DNA from: CAZHDI01 sp964531285
GTDB taxonomy: Bacteria > Pseudomonadota > Alphaproteobacteria > JAJFIK01
Length of the DNA stretch: 63,638 nucleotides
Direction: 5' to 3'
Assembly (NCBI GenBank): GCA_964531285.1
Contig: CAZHDI010000007.1
Coordinates: forward strand, 1-63,638
Under the pieces are notes generated by a model. That model did not search any database. It saw only the letters and a program-made list of their open reading frames with translations, and had not been told where the DNA came from. The translations under genes and the position numbers were made by a program. This document shows positions 41,954 through 51,405 of the stretch, one piece after another (the first letter of the stretch is position 1; each line of letters begins with the position of its first letter).

Positions 41954-43387
41954 ATGACGATCCCGCCGATCCAATCGACGACTCCCGCGCCGGCCGAGGA
42001 CGGGTCGCCCTGGCAACAGATTTTCGGCGTCGGCGATATGCAATCCCAGATCGACAGCGCGATCGCATGGGCTGAGGCGACGATCTTCAATGTGAATGTC
42101 GCGATCCAGTTGGGTCTTGTGGTGGCGGCCCTTGCCGCGGCCCTGATTTTCGGCCCCCAGCTCAAGCGGTTCTTCAAGAAGCGGATCATCGCCCGGCTCG
42201 ACCCCGGCGTCCTGCAAAAGGCCGCCAAGGCCCTGGCGGTTATCGCCGTCCCCATTGCGCTTTATGTCTGGATGATGATCTTCCGGATCATTCTGGGCAG
42301 CGCGGGCTATCCGGTCGCGGTCATCGAAGGGGCGCTCAGCCTGCTGACCGCCTGGATTGCCATCCGCCTGGTGACGCTTCTCATCCGGTCGAAATTCTGG
42401 TCCGCCGCGGCGTTCTACATCGCCTGGCCGGTCGCGGCGCTCGATGCGTTCGGCCTGCTCGACGATGTGGTCGCACAGATGCAGGCCCTGGCCATCCCGC
42501 TCGGCGAGGGGACGGGCGGCCAGCCCATCGCGGTGAGCCTTCTCGATATAGTCCGCACGCTGCTTTATTTCGGCGTGCTGTTTTGGGGCGCCAGCCTCCT
42601 GGGGCGCACGATTGAAACGCAGATCGAGCGGATCGATGAACTGACCCCGTCCTTCAAGGCGCTGATCGTCAAGATTTTGAAGATCGCACTGCCGGTGGTG
42701 GCGCTGATCATCGCGCTTCAGATCGTCGGCTTCAATCTGGCCACGCTTGCCGTGTTCAGCGGGGCGCTGGGTCTGGGGATCGGTCTGGGGCTCCAGCGGA
42801 TCGTCGCCAATTTCATTGCCGGCTTCACGCTGATCGCGGATCGGTCGATCAAGCCGTCGGATGTGATCGAGATCGATAGTATCTTCGGCTGGGTCACCGC
42901 CATGGAGGCGCGCTATGTGGCCATCCGCACCCGGGACGGCACGGAACATCTGATCCCGAACGACCGGTTCATGTCCGAAGGCGTGGTGAACTGGTCGCGC
43001 TCGGACCGGGTGGTACGGCTCCATGCGCCGTTCGGGGTGTCGTATGAGACGGACGATCTGCGCGCCGTCCAACAGCTTGCGGTCAAGGCGGCGGCCCGTG
43101 TCGAGCGGGTCGTCGAGACGCCAAAGCCGGTGTGCAATGTGATGGAGTTCGGGGACAGTTCGGTGAATTTCGATTTGCGCTTCTGGATCCGCGATCCGGT
43201 CAATGGCATGGCCAATGTGCGCAGCGAGGTCTATTTGGAGGTCTGGGATGGGCTGAAGGCCGCCGGAATCGCCATCCCGTTCCCCCAACGCGATCTGCAT
43301 GTCAAATCATGGCCGGAAACGGCTGCGGAGCATTCCGGTGCCGACCGGAATGCTCCGCCCACGTCATCGCAAGCCGCGAAGATTTAA
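41954..43387 (+). CDS. MscS family mechanosensitive ion channel
   Basis: 477 residues from the ATG at 41954. Several N-terminal membrane spans, then the pore-lining helix and conserved MscS core FSGALGLGIGLGLQRIVANFIAGF (about residues 272-295), IKPSDVIEID and HLIPNDRFMSEGVVNWSR, then the cytoplasmic vestibule domain with a final PFPQRDLHV. It releases solutes under hypo-osmotic stress. The stop overlaps the stop of the convergent DUF937-like gene. Confidence 0.93.
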   Translation: MTIPPIQSTTPAPAEDGSPWQQIFGVGDMQSQIDSAIAWAEATIFNVNVAIQLGLVVAALAAALIFGPQLKRFFKKRIIARLDPGVLQKAAKALAVIAVPIALYVWMMIFRIILGSAGYPVAVIEGALSLLTAWIAIRLVTLLIRSKFWSAAAFYIAWPVAALDAFGLLDDVVAQMQALAIPLGEGTGGQPIAVSLLDIVRTLLYFGVLFWGASLLGRTIETQIERIDELTPSFKALIVKILKIALPVVALIIALQIVGFNLATLAVFSGALGLGIGLGLQRIVANFIAGFTLIADRSIKPSDVIEIDSIFGWVTAMEARYVAIRTRDGTEHLIPNDRFMSEGVVNWSRSDRVVRLHAPFGVSYETDDLRAVQQLAVKAAARVERVVETPKPVCNVMEFGDSSVNFDLRFWIRDPVNGMANVRSEVYLEVWDGLKAAGIAIPFPQRDLHVKSWPETAAEHSGADRNAPPTSSQAAKI

Positions 43388-43812
43388 CGGAACAGGTTTT
43401 TCAGTCCGCCCTGGAGCAACTGCGCGCCGAGATCGGCCGCCAGATCGCCGTTCGGGCTGGCCTGATCGACGAGTTGCGGGATCGCGGCCTGAAGGCCGGA
43501 TACCGCGTCCTGTTCCGGCAGCCCGAGACGTTGGGCGAACCCGTCCACATGCTCCTTGCCCAGAACCGACAGAATGCTCTCGGCACTGATCGCCTGATTG
43601 CCGCCTGAACTGAGCCAGGAGTTGGCCAGATCCATCAGGCCCTGTCCGTTCATGCGGGCCAGGAGGCCCGGCAGGTCGATCTTGCCGTCCGGGCCGCTCA
43701 ACAGCCCCTGAAGGGCCTCGGCAACGGTCCCGAGATCGAGGCCGCCGGCCTTGGACCCGGCCCCGTCGAGAAACGCCTTGGCCGCCATGGCCATCAGCTC
43801 TTGTGCATTCAT
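43384..43812 (-). CDS. DUF937/YidB-like protein
   Basis: 142 residues. Repeated helical segments of the type GLDLGTVAEALQGLLSG and AISAESILSVLG, rich in Gly, Leu, Ala and Gln, as in the DUF937/YidB family, for which no function is established. No signal peptide or membrane span. Its stop codon interleaves with that of the mechanosensitive channel gene (shared bases 43384-43387). It lies 31 bases after the DUF4332-like gene on the same strand. Confidence 0.65.
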   Translation of the reverse strand: MNAQELMAMAAKAFLDGAGSKAGGLDLGTVAEALQGLLSGPDGKIDLPGLLARMNGQGLMDLANSWLSSGGNQAISAESILSVLGKEHVDGFAQRLGLPEQDAVSGLQAAIPQLVDQASPNGDLAADLGAQLLQGGLKNLFR

Positions 43813-43843
43813 GCTGGATGCTCCCGCCTGATCGCGCCGGTGA

Positions 43844-44251
43844 TCAATAGGTCATTTTCGGATCGAGATCCTTGGCCTGCTCGACCCATTTCTCGACTTG
43901 CGACAGTCCGGGGACGGACCGCACCAGGCTCTTGGCCTCATTCACCTCAAGCATTTTGGCGTGGAGGTTTTCGGCATTGCGGTTGCGCAGTTCCTTGACG
44001 GTATCCACGCCGGCCGCTTCCAGCAGATCCGAGTATTCTTCGCCGACGCCCGAAATGCGCATGAGGTCGGCCATATTGGCCCAGCGCAGGATGCGCTTGC
44101 CTTCGATGCCGGTTTTTTCGGCAATCTCATCGCGGCCTTTCGGGTTCGCGCAGGCCTCCAGCAACTCATCGGTGGTCGTGATCCCGGCGCCGGCCAGCTT
44201 TTCGGAATAGGCCGGGCCGATGCCTTCGATTTCGGTGATGTTGTAAGCCAT
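43844..44251 (-). CDS. Helix-hairpin-helix DUF4332-like protein
   Basis: 135 residues from the ATG at 44251, preceded by GAGGAG. Begins NITEIEGIGPAYSEKLAGAGI, a helix-hairpin-helix motif, with a second one at LMRISGVGEEYSDLLEAAGVDTVKEL and a degenerate third near SVPGLSQVEKWV. This is the DUF4332 pattern, related to DNA-binding HhH modules; binding to DNA is likely but unproven. Probably co-transcribed with the following DUF937-like gene. Confidence 0.75.
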   Translation of the reverse strand: MAYNITEIEGIGPAYSEKLAGAGITTTDELLEACANPKGRDEIAEKTGIEGKRILRWANMADLMRISGVGEEYSDLLEAAGVDTVKELRNRNAENLHAKMLEVNEAKSLVRSVPGLSQVEKWVEQAKDLDPKMTY

Positions 44252-44480
44252 GGGGTCTCCTCTCGATCGGGTATGCGGATGGCCGGTGACGGCCCCGCGC
44301 TTATGATCGGGCCGGACGGCCCGGGACCGCCGGCGGCAACCCGCCGCGACGGCGCGAGTATGCCCCTGAATCGCCGGCCGTCCCAAGGGCGAAGTGCTTA
44401 CGGTTTGGTGCGGCTGCCCTCTTTTCGCGCATTTTGCGTTATTTGCACGATAAGGCGGTGATCATGGGCGCGGGTTGTGG

Positions 44481-45416
44481 TCAGTCCGGCAAGGGAATGA
44501 ACTCGTCCTTGTCGGTCGGCGGCAGGCGGAAGCGGCCGGTCTCCCAGTCATGGGCGCGCCAGGCGGCCTTGGCGGCCTCGATTTTCTCTTTCGACGAGGC
44601 CACGAAGTTCCACCAGATGTAGCGAGGCTCGGACAGGGTCGCGCCGCCCAGCAGCATGACCCGGGCGCCGCTGTCTCCGGCCGTCATCGAGATCTTGTCG
44701 CCGGGACGGAACACCATCATCCGCCCCGCCTCGAACCGGTCGCCGGCGATGGTGATGGCGCCCTCGACCACATACAGCCCGCGGTCTTCGTGATCGTCCG
44801 GAAGCGGCAAGCCGGCGCCGGGCTCCAGAACGGCGTCCACATAGAACATCTCGGAAAAGGTCTTGACCGGCGCCCGCGCCCCGTAGGCCGTACCCAGAAT
44901 AAGCCGGGCGGTCTTGCCGTCGCCCTCCAGAACCGGAAGCGTTTCCTTGCCGTGATGCTCGAAGGCCGGGTCGGTGTCTTCCGCGTCCGCCGGAAGCGCG
45001 ACCCAGGTTTGAATCCCGAAAATGTCGTGGGGGCGCTGACGGGTGGTTTGGCTCGTGCGCTCGGAATGGGTGATGCCGCGCCCGGCGATCATCCAGTTGA
45101 CCGCGCCGGGATAAATCATCTGATCGGTGCCCAGAGAATCCTGATGCTGAAATTCTCCTTTGTAGAGATAGGTCACGGTGGCAAGGCCGATATGAGGATG
45201 CGGGCGCACATCGATCCCCTGACCGGTGATGAACTCCGCCGGGCCCATCTGGTCGAAGAAGATGAACGGGCCGACCATCTGACGTTTCGGGGAGGGCAAG
45301 GCGCGCCGCACTTCAAAGCCCCCCAGATCGCGCGCCCGCGGAATGATTAGTGTTTCAATGGCATCGTCCGCGATCTGATCGGGGCAATGCGGATCGAGGG
45401 AAGGGTTCCAGCTCAT
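44481..45416 (-). CDS. Pirin family protein
   Basis: 311 residues, bicupin fold. The N-terminal cupin has FIFFDQMGPAEF, DVRPHPHIGLATVTYLYKGEFQHQDS and MIAGRGITHSER, carrying the metal-binding His and Glu set. The C-terminal half has GLYVVEGAITIAGD and the PRYIWWNFVASSKEKIE motif. Bacterial pirins include quercetin 2,3-dioxygenases and metabolic regulators. It starts 21 bases after a LysR gene on the same strand, which may control it. Confidence 0.92.
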   Translation of the reverse strand: MSWNPSLDPHCPDQIADDAIETLIIPRARDLGGFEVRRALPSPKRQMVGPFIFFDQMGPAEFITGQGIDVRPHPHIGLATVTYLYKGEFQHQDSLGTDQMIYPGAVNWMIAGRGITHSERTSQTTRQRPHDIFGIQTWVALPADAEDTDPAFEHHGKETLPVLEGDGKTARLILGTAYGARAPVKTFSEMFYVDAVLEPGAGLPLPDDHEDRGLYVVEGAITIAGDRFEAGRMMVFRPGDKISMTAGDSGARVMLLGGATLSEPRYIWWNFVASSKEKIEAAKAAWRAHDWETGRFRLPPTDKDEFIPLPD

Positions 45417-45437
45417 GGACGGCTCCTCACGGTTGAT

Positions 45438-46349
45438 TCAAGTTACCAGGTCCCAGACCGGCAGCCCGCCGAAACGCTCGTGCAGGAATGTAACGAGCGC
45501 CCGGATGCGGGACGACAGATGACGGTGGGGCGGATAGATCAGATGAAGAAAGATCGGCGGCGGGGCATGGTCCGGCAGAACGGTCGCAAGCCGACCGGCT
45601 TGAAGGTCCGGTCCCGCGATAAAGGTCGGCACCAGGGCGATGCCGAGACCTTTGACCGCCGCCTGGGTCAGAACCTCGGCATTGTTGGAACACAGAATAC
45701 CGTTGACCTTGATGTCGCGGGGTCCTTGCTGGCCGATCAGGCGCCAGACATGGCCCGAGGGTAAAGTGCCGTAATGCAGGCAGGGCAGGCGCGCGAGATC
45801 CTGCGCGGTTTGCGGCGTGCCATGGCGGTCCAGAAAGCCGGGCGCGGCGCACAGCACCCGGCGGGCCTCCACGATTTCATGATCGATCAGGGAACTGACG
45901 TCCGGTCGCTCCGCGATCCGCACTGTCATATCGAACCCGTCCATCACCGGGTCAACGAAGCGGTCGTTCAGGACAAGCTGGATCCGCAAGGCCGGATACC
46001 GGATCATGAAATCGGCGAGCGCCGGTCCCAGATGCAGGGTGCCGAAACTCATCGGCGCATTGATCTTCAACTCGCCGCGCGGCTCCTCGGCCTCGTCCGC
46101 GATGGATGCCTCGGCTTCTGCGAGGTCGGCCAGGATCGTGCGGGCCCGCTCATAAAAGGCGAGGCCAGCGGGCGTGGCGGCGACGGCGCGCGTGGTGCGG
46201 TTGAGGAGTTGGACGCTGAGACGGCTTTCCAGACCGGCGACCAGCTTGTTCACCTGGGAGCGCGACAGCCCCATCACGCGGGCCGCTGCGGCAAAACCGC
46301 CCTCATCGACGACCTTGGTGAACGCGGTCAAGCTGGCAAATCGGTCCAT
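45438..46349 (-). CDS. LysR family transcriptional regulator
   Basis: 303 residues from the ATG at 46349. The winged HTH covers about 1-60 (FTKVVDEGGFAAAARVMGLS then VNKLVAGLESRLSVQLLNRTTR), and the substrate-binding domain follows (GELKINAPMSFG onwards). Sub-type close to the CrgA/YhjC-like group. It lies directly upstream of the pirin gene, same strand, and is divergent from an enoyl-CoA hydratase gene; repeated ACACTG/CAGTGT half-sites lie just upstream. Confidence 0.92.
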   Translation of the reverse strand: MDRFASLTAFTKVVDEGGFAAAARVMGLSRSQVNKLVAGLESRLSVQLLNRTTRAVAATPAGLAFYERARTILADLAEAEASIADEAEEPRGELKINAPMSFGTLHLGPALADFMIRYPALRIQLVLNDRFVDPVMDGFDMTVRIAERPDVSSLIDHEIVEARRVLCAAPGFLDRHGTPQTAQDLARLPCLHYGTLPSGHVWRLIGQQGPRDIKVNGILCSNNAEVLTQAAVKGLGIALVPTFIAGPDLQAGRLATVLPDHAPPPIFLHLIYPPHRHLSSRIRALVTFLHERFGGLPVWDLVT

Positions 46350-46390
46350 GGGGGTGCCTCGGGTGCCGCCATTGTCGCATTTTACGAAAC

Positions 46391-46421
46391 ACACTGTCTC
46401 GCCAGTGCGTCCGGGCAGTGT
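46391..46421. promoter_or_regulatory. LysR operator candidate (ACACTG/CAGTGT half-sites)
   Basis: acactg (46391-46396), cagtg (46403-46407) and cagtgt (46416-46421) form nested inverted repeats, 42-72 bases upstream of the LysR start. LysR proteins usually bind such spaced dyads near their own promoter. An 8-bp palindrome ttgatcaa lies at 46423-46430. Confidence 0.4.
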
Positions 46422-46553
46422 TTTGATCAACAAAGATATGCACCGGCTGTGCGAAGCTGGCAAGGCCGCCGCCGGGCCGGTGCAGGTCCTTTCGCTGGCG
46501 CCCGGTTCGTGGGATCGTCAATGCCTGACACGATTTTGCCCCTGGAGGATGCC

Positions 46554-47249
46554 ATGGCCGTTGCTCTTGAACCTGCGGACGGGATTGTCCGCATCCGGCT
46601 GGAGCGGCCCCCGGTCAACGCGCTCGATCTGGACATGATCCTCGCCTTGGAGCGGATCTTCCGGTCCTTGGATCAGACCGCACCCGTGGTGATCACGGGG
46701 TCCGGCGCGGCCTTCTCGGCCGGGGAGGACACCAAGGCCTTCGCCGAGGGCGATGCGTCCTACAAGCGCGAACTGATCCTTGCGATCACGCGCATGACCG
46801 CGGCCGCCTTGGCCCTGCCCGTACCGTTGGTCGCTGCCGTGAATGGCCATGCGCTGGGCAGCGGGCTCGTGCTGGCGCTGTGTGCGGATTACCGGATCGC
46901 GGTGGATGGGCAGGGCGCGCGGTTCGGGCTCACCGAGGCGCGGGCCGGCATCGCGTTTCCGGCCGGTCCCCTGGCCATCATCGGTCATGAGCTGCCGCCG
47001 GCCATGCTCCGCCAGCTGACTTTATCGAGCCTGACCGTCACCTCATCGGATTTGTATATTCTTCGCGTGTTCGATGAGGTGATGCCCCTGGAGCCGCTCC
47101 TGGAGCGGGCCGACACGGTTGCCCGGGACATGATGACCCAGCCGGTCTTTACCGTCGTCAAACGCCAGATGCGCGGTGCGCTGGTGGATCATGTGGCGGC
47201 TCTGGCGCATATGGACGATGATCCGCTTCTGGAAGCGCTGGGGCTCTGA
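46554..47249 (+). CDS. Enoyl-CoA hydratase/isomerase family protein
   Basis: 231 residues from the ATG at 46554, chosen for the GGAGG six bases upstream and because the family begins here; an ATG at 46521 is the alternative. Crotonase fold: IVRIRLERPPVNALDLDMI, GSGAAFSAGEDTKAF (first oxyanion loop), AAVNGHALGSGLVLALCADYRIA (second). Shorter than usual (about 260), with a short C-terminal helical part. The catalytic Glu pair of true hydratases is not clear in the second loop region, so the exact reaction is open. Confidence 0.85.
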   Translation: MAVALEPADGIVRIRLERPPVNALDLDMILALERIFRSLDQTAPVVITGSGAAFSAGEDTKAFAEGDASYKRELILAITRMTAAALALPVPLVAAVNGHALGSGLVLALCADYRIAVDGQGARFGLTEARAGIAFPAGPLAIIGHELPPAMLRQLTLSSLTVTSSDLYILRVFDEVMPLEPLLERADTVARDMMTQPVFTVVKRQMRGALVDHVAALAHMDDDPLLEALGL

Positions 47250-47255
47250 CCGTTC

Positions 47256-48311
47256 TTAGGGTGTATCCGTCAGTCCCGTGAGGATCGTCGGCCAGGGGAC
47301 CAGCTTGAAGTTTTGGGTGTCCGCGCCGTCATTGGCGTCGTCCTGGGCCACGAACAACCCGTCCGGAAAATCCGGCCCCAGATCGGCGGTCGTGACGTCG
47401 ATGCCATCGGTCTCGCTGGTCCCGTCGATGCCGAGCGCGGCGTTTTCACCGATGGCAAAGCGGCCCACAAGGGTTTCATCGGGAAGCTGATAAACCGCAT
47501 AGGTATTATCGCCCTGGCTTGAGGCGATCAGATAACCGCCGTCCGTCCCCGCCGTCGCGATGGCCACGCCTTCGACATCCGCCGTCAGGGCATCGTCTTC
47601 GGTTCCGGCAACTTTATGGATCAGCGGCGAGCCGCCGGGCCGCGCGTCCAGGCGCCAGATGCCGGCCGCTTCCTCGCCGACATAAAGACGGCCCGTGCGG
47701 TCATCGGCCACACAGCCCTCCAGTTGCGAATAGAGCGTCACTCGGCGAACCGGTTCGCCCGTCACCAACTGTCCGTCAACGGATAGGCGGTATTGGATCA
47801 GGGCTCCGGATTTATATGGTACGAATGCGTAGAGCGCGCCCGTCCGGCGCTCATGGAACAAACAGAATCCGTAGGGTTCGTGGTCTACGGACGGAAACCG
47901 GCCGGCCAGCGTGAGGCGGCCATCCTCCGGGTCAAGAAGAAACGCCGTGATCGCGTCATAGGTCCGGTCGCTGGCGGCAACGACGGTCGCACCGCCGAGC
48001 GTGCGCAGATCGACATTGTTCAGATCGCCCACCGGCAGGGCCTGCATCAGCCTTCCCTTAAGGTCATAGACCATAAGACCAGTGCGCTTGTCCGTGGCGA
48101 TGATCAGGCTGGCCGCCGGATTGTCTGGGTTTGACCAGATCGCGGCATCGTCGGCGGCATCGCCCGCCGCCGGGACGGCTTCGGTCTCGGCGACCGGCAG
48201 CACGGTGCGCACGGCGATATCCGATGCCAGGGCCAGCGGCGTGGGGATCCATGGGCCAATAACCAGCAGGGTCGTCGCAAAAATATCACGGACGGGTCTT
48301 TTTGCAGGCAT
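47256..48311 (-). CDS. Beta-propeller phytase (3-phytase)
   Basis: Hydrolyses phytate to release phosphate, calcium-dependent. 351 residues, with a signal peptide (about 1-30, LLVIGPWIPTPLALA). Family motifs: DAADDAAIWSNPDNPAASLIIATDK, the GLMVYDLKG strand, YGFCLFHERRTGALYAF, QLEGCVADDRTGRLYVGEEAAGIW, and DVEGVAIA with SSQGDNTYAVY. Exported to the periplasm or beyond. It is divergent from a TonB-dependent receptor, with a PHO-box-like element between, so the pair probably takes up and degrades organic phosphates. Confidence 0.9.
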   Translation of the reverse strand: MPAKRPVRDIFATTLLVIGPWIPTPLALASDIAVRTVLPVAETEAVPAAGDAADDAAIWSNPDNPAASLIIATDKRTGLMVYDLKGRLMQALPVGDLNNVDLRTLGGATVVAASDRTYDAITAFLLDPEDGRLTLAGRFPSVDHEPYGFCLFHERRTGALYAFVPYKSGALIQYRLSVDGQLVTGEPVRRVTLYSQLEGCVADDRTGRLYVGEEAAGIWRLDARPGGSPLIHKVAGTEDDALTADVEGVAIATAGTDGGYLIASSQGDNTYAVYQLPDETLVGRFAIGENAALGIDGTSETDGIDVTTADLGPDFPDGLFVAQDDANDGADTQNFKLVPWPTILTGLTDTP

Positions 48312-48349
48312 TGGGCATCCTCACACAGGCTTTGAGACCGAACTGTCAC

Positions 48350-48367
48350 ATCACACGGGCATGACAT
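48350..48367 (-). promoter_or_regulatory. PHO-box-like direct repeat between phytase and receptor
   Basis: Minus strand: ATGTCAT - GCCC - GTGTGAT, two 7-base units 11 bases apart, matching 11 of 14 positions of CTGTCAT-N4-CTGTCAT. An overlapping CTGTCAC on the plus strand lies at 48343-48349. It sits 39-56 bases upstream of the phytase start. Weaker than the box upstream of the Oar-like receptor. Confidence 0.45.
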
Positions 48368-48435
48368 ACCCATGAATTCAGCACGGCGCGCGGGGCGCAA
48401 CAAACCCAAAGGCGCCGGATCAAGGGGACGTTGTC

Positions 48436-51258
48436 ATGACCAAGTGGACCTATCTGGCCGGCGTATCGGCCGCCGCGCTCTTTTTCTCGACAGCGGCCCA
48501 GGCGGCCGTCATTGAAGGCCGGGTCAGCGACCAGTCCGGCGCCGTGTCGCTCAATGGTGCGATCATCACCATCGAGGAAACCGGCATTTCGGCCGTGACC
48601 GGCCGCGACGGGCGCTTCCGCTTCACCAATCTGCCGGCCGGCGATTACACGCTCATCACCACCTATATCGGCGCTGACCCTGTCGAGACGGTCGTGAGCA
48701 TCGCGGATGCCGCCGACACGATCGCCACCGACGTGGCCATGGGCGCCGATCTGTCGCTGATGGACAACATCCTCGTCATCGGTCAGCGCGGCTCGATCAA
48801 CTCGGCTCTGAACCAGCAGCGCTCCTCGGACAACATCATCAGCGTATTGAGCGCCGATGCCATCGGAAACTTCCCCGACCAAAACGTGACCGAAGCCGCC
48901 CGCCGGGCTTTGGGTGTGTCCATCGAGAACGACCAGGGCGAGGGCCGCTTTGTGGTCATTCGCGGCATCGATCCGAACCTCAATGCTTCGGCGATCAACG
49001 GTATCCGTCTGCCGGCGCCGGAAGGTGACACCCGCGCCGTCGCGCTCGACGTCATCGACTCCGAGGTGCTCAGCAGCATCGAGATCATCAAGTCGCTGAC
49101 CCCGGATCTCGATGGCGATGCCATTGGCGGTACGGTGAACATCAAGACCCTGTCCGCGTTCGACCGTGACGAGCGCCTGCTGACCGGGACGATCCACGGA
49201 TCCTACAACGAGCAAGCCGATGCCTTCGGCAACGGCATCTCGGTGACGGCCTCGGATATCTTCATGGAGGGGCGGCTCGGCATCGCCGCGTCGGCAAGCT
49301 GGCGCGAGCGGACCTTCGCGACCGAGAACCTGGAAGCGGGCGGCGATTGGGAAAACGAAGACGGCGTTTTCTACAATGATGAGCTTGAACTGCGGGACTA
49401 CGACGTCGAGCGCGAGCGGCTCAACGCCACGCTGAATCTGGACTTCCGCGCGACCGATGATACGACCCTGTTCGTGCGCTCGCTGTTCTCCGATTTCCGC
49501 GACCAGGAAGTCCGGTCGGTCTCGATCCCGGAATATGACGGGGACGAATTCAACGCCGATGCCAGCGGCAACAATATCGCGCTGTTCGATGGCGGCTTCG
49601 AAGTGGCGACCGAGATCCGCGACCGCGAGGAAACCCAGCAGATTTGGTCCGTGTCCGTGGGCGGCGAGACCTTCGCCGGGCCGTGGACCTTCGATTATGT
49701 GGTCGGCTACACCCATTCCGAAGAAGACGAGCCCTCGAGCCTGCAATTCGTGTTCGCTGCGGAGCCGGATGGCGTCTTCGGTCAGAACACGAAGGATGGC
49801 ACGGATCCGCGCATCGTGTTCGGCTCGCAGGCCGAGCGGGACGCCTATCTCGATCCGGACAATTACGAATTCGACGAGGCGGAGTTGGGCAGCGGCTTCA
49901 CCGAAGATGACGAGTGGTCGTTCAAGGCCGATGCGCAGTACGACACCATGTTCGCGGGCTATCCGGGCTTCTTGAAGGCCGGCGCGAAGGTTCGTCTGCG
50001 CGAGAAGAGCCGGAACGAGACCATCACGATCCTCGACGGGTTCGACAGCGACGACGATCTCGTCCTGACCCCCTTCGCGATCGATGTGGATTACCCGCTT
50101 CAACTCATCGGTCCGATGGCCAATGCCGACCGCTTCCGGTCGTTCATTCGGCGCAACCGCGACACCTTCGAGGTTTCGGATATCGATACGGCGGTCGAGT
50201 CGGCCATCGGCGATTATGAGGCCAGCGAAGACATCTATGCCGGTTACGTCATGGGGAATATCGACTTCGGGGCGTTGAGCCTGATCGGCGGCGTGCGGGT
50301 CGAGCACACCCAGTTCGAAGCCAGCGGCAATGCCATCCGCATCATCGAGGAAGGCGCGATCTTCGATGGCGTCGAACTCGAAGACGACATTCTGTTCGTG
50401 GACGGAACCTCCGGTGAAAGCGACTACACGGATGTGCTGCCGAGCATCACCGCCCGTTATGAAATGTTCGATGATGTGGTGCTGCGCGGCGCTTATTATC
50501 GCGGTATCGGCCGTCCGAACATCGAAGCGATCGTGCCGGCCGCCGAGATCGAAGAAAACGATGAGAACGAGGTCGAAGGCACGCTCGGCAATCCGACTAT
50601 CGACCGCCAGGTGGCCGACAATCTCGATTTCTCGGCCGAATGGTATTTCGGGCCGACCTCGGTGATCCAGGCCGGTGTGTTCTACAAGAACATCAAGGAC
50701 TTCATCGCGCTGACGGTCGATGAAGGCACCTTTGCCGGGTTCGACGGCCTTGTGTTCGATCAAGCCGAGATCTTCCAGAATGTGGGCGATGCGGATGTTC
50801 TGGGTTTCGAGATCGGTTATCAGCAGGCCTTGAGCTTCCTGCCGGCACCGTTCGACAATCTGCTCATCGGTGCGAACTACACCTATGTGGACAGTGAGAT
50901 CGAACTCCCGGACGGCCGGACCATCGCGCTGCCCAAGCAGTCCGAGAATGTGGCCAATCTGACCTTCGGCTATGATGATGGGCGGCTCGATCTGCGGGCG
51001 GCTCTGTCGTACCGGGATGAATATATCGACGAGATCGACGCCAGCGGCGACGGCCTCGACCGGGTCGTCGATGACCATCTGCAGATCGACCTCTCGGGCA
51101 AGTACCGCATCAACGATCAGTTCCGGGTCTTCGCCGAGGTGTCCAATCTCAATGACGAACCGTTCCTGGCCTTTTTCCGCCAGGACGGCCGTGAGCTTCT
51201 CTCTCAGTATGAGGAGTATAATTACACGGTCACCTTGGGTCTGACCTACACGCACTGA
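48436..51258 (+). CDS. TonB-dependent receptor with N-terminal regulatory-like domain
   Basis: Outer membrane gated barrel for active uptake. 940 residues: signal peptide (TYLAGVSAAALFFSTAAQA), carboxypeptidase-regulatory-like beta domain (about 24-95, GRDGRFRFTNLPAGDYTL), plug domain (about 105-230, NFPDQNVTEAARRALGVSIENDQGEGRFVVIRG), then the barrel ending in TVTLGLTYTH. The C-terminus lacks the usual final Phe but keeps the alternating hydrophobic pattern. The divergent phytase gene suggests inositol phosphates or released products as ligands; this is an inference. Confidence 0.92.
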   Translation: MTKWTYLAGVSAAALFFSTAAQAAVIEGRVSDQSGAVSLNGAIITIEETGISAVTGRDGRFRFTNLPAGDYTLITTYIGADPVETVVSIADAADTIATDVAMGADLSLMDNILVIGQRGSINSALNQQRSSDNIISVLSADAIGNFPDQNVTEAARRALGVSIENDQGEGRFVVIRGIDPNLNASAINGIRLPAPEGDTRAVALDVIDSEVLSSIEIIKSLTPDLDGDAIGGTVNIKTLSAFDRDERLLTGTIHGSYNEQADAFGNGISVTASDIFMEGRLGIAASASWRERTFATENLEAGGDWENEDGVFYNDELELRDYDVERERLNATLNLDFRATDDTTLFVRSLFSDFRDQEVRSVSIPEYDGDEFNADASGNNIALFDGGFEVATEIRDREETQQIWSVSVGGETFAGPWTFDYVVGYTHSEEDEPSSLQFVFAAEPDGVFGQNTKDGTDPRIVFGSQAERDAYLDPDNYEFDEAELGSGFTEDDEWSFKADAQYDTMFAGYPGFLKAGAKVRLREKSRNETITILDGFDSDDDLVLTPFAIDVDYPLQLIGPMANADRFRSFIRRNRDTFEVSDIDTAVESAIGDYEASEDIYAGYVMGNIDFGALSLIGGVRVEHTQFEASGNAIRIIEEGAIFDGVELEDDILFVDGTSGESDYTDVLPSITARYEMFDDVVLRGAYYRGIGRPNIEAIVPAAEIEENDENEVEGTLGNPTIDRQVADNLDFSAEWYFGPTSVIQAGVFYKNIKDFIALTVDEGTFAGFDGLVFDQAEIFQNVGDADVLGFEIGYQQALSFLPAPFDNLLIGANYTYVDSEIELPDGRTIALPKQSENVANLTFGYDDGRLDLRAALSYRDEYIDEIDASGDGLDRVVDDHLQIDLSGKYRINDQFRVFAEVSNLNDEPFLAFFRQDGRELLSQYEEYNYTVTLGLTYTH

Positions 51259-51284
51259 CGGATCATCTGATCCGCACATCGCGG

Positions 51285-51316
51285 CGCCGCCGGGGACCCT
51301 CCCGGCGGCGTTTTTT
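51285..51316 (+). terminator. Terminator of the TonB-dependent receptor gene
   Basis: A perfect 10-bp G/C stem (51285-51294 with 51301-51310), six-base loop, followed by TTTTTT (51311-51316). Confidence 0.9.
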
Positions 51317-51405
51317 GTGGGGGCGGGCCCGCTGTTCAGGCATGGCATGTCCGGCAAGGCGCTCTATATGCTGCACACAACCGTGTCAGATGATGGTGCC
51401 AGCCC

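Noticed and set aside
48346..51357. A 1003-codon open frame antisense to the TonB receptor
   Set aside because: No recognisable domain; the receptor on the plus strand has signal peptide, plug and barrel. Same explanation for the long frames opposite the Oar-like receptor (52535-55981), PBP1A (58601-61177), the exporter operon (2108-4546, 5031-7499) and MscS (41843-43300).
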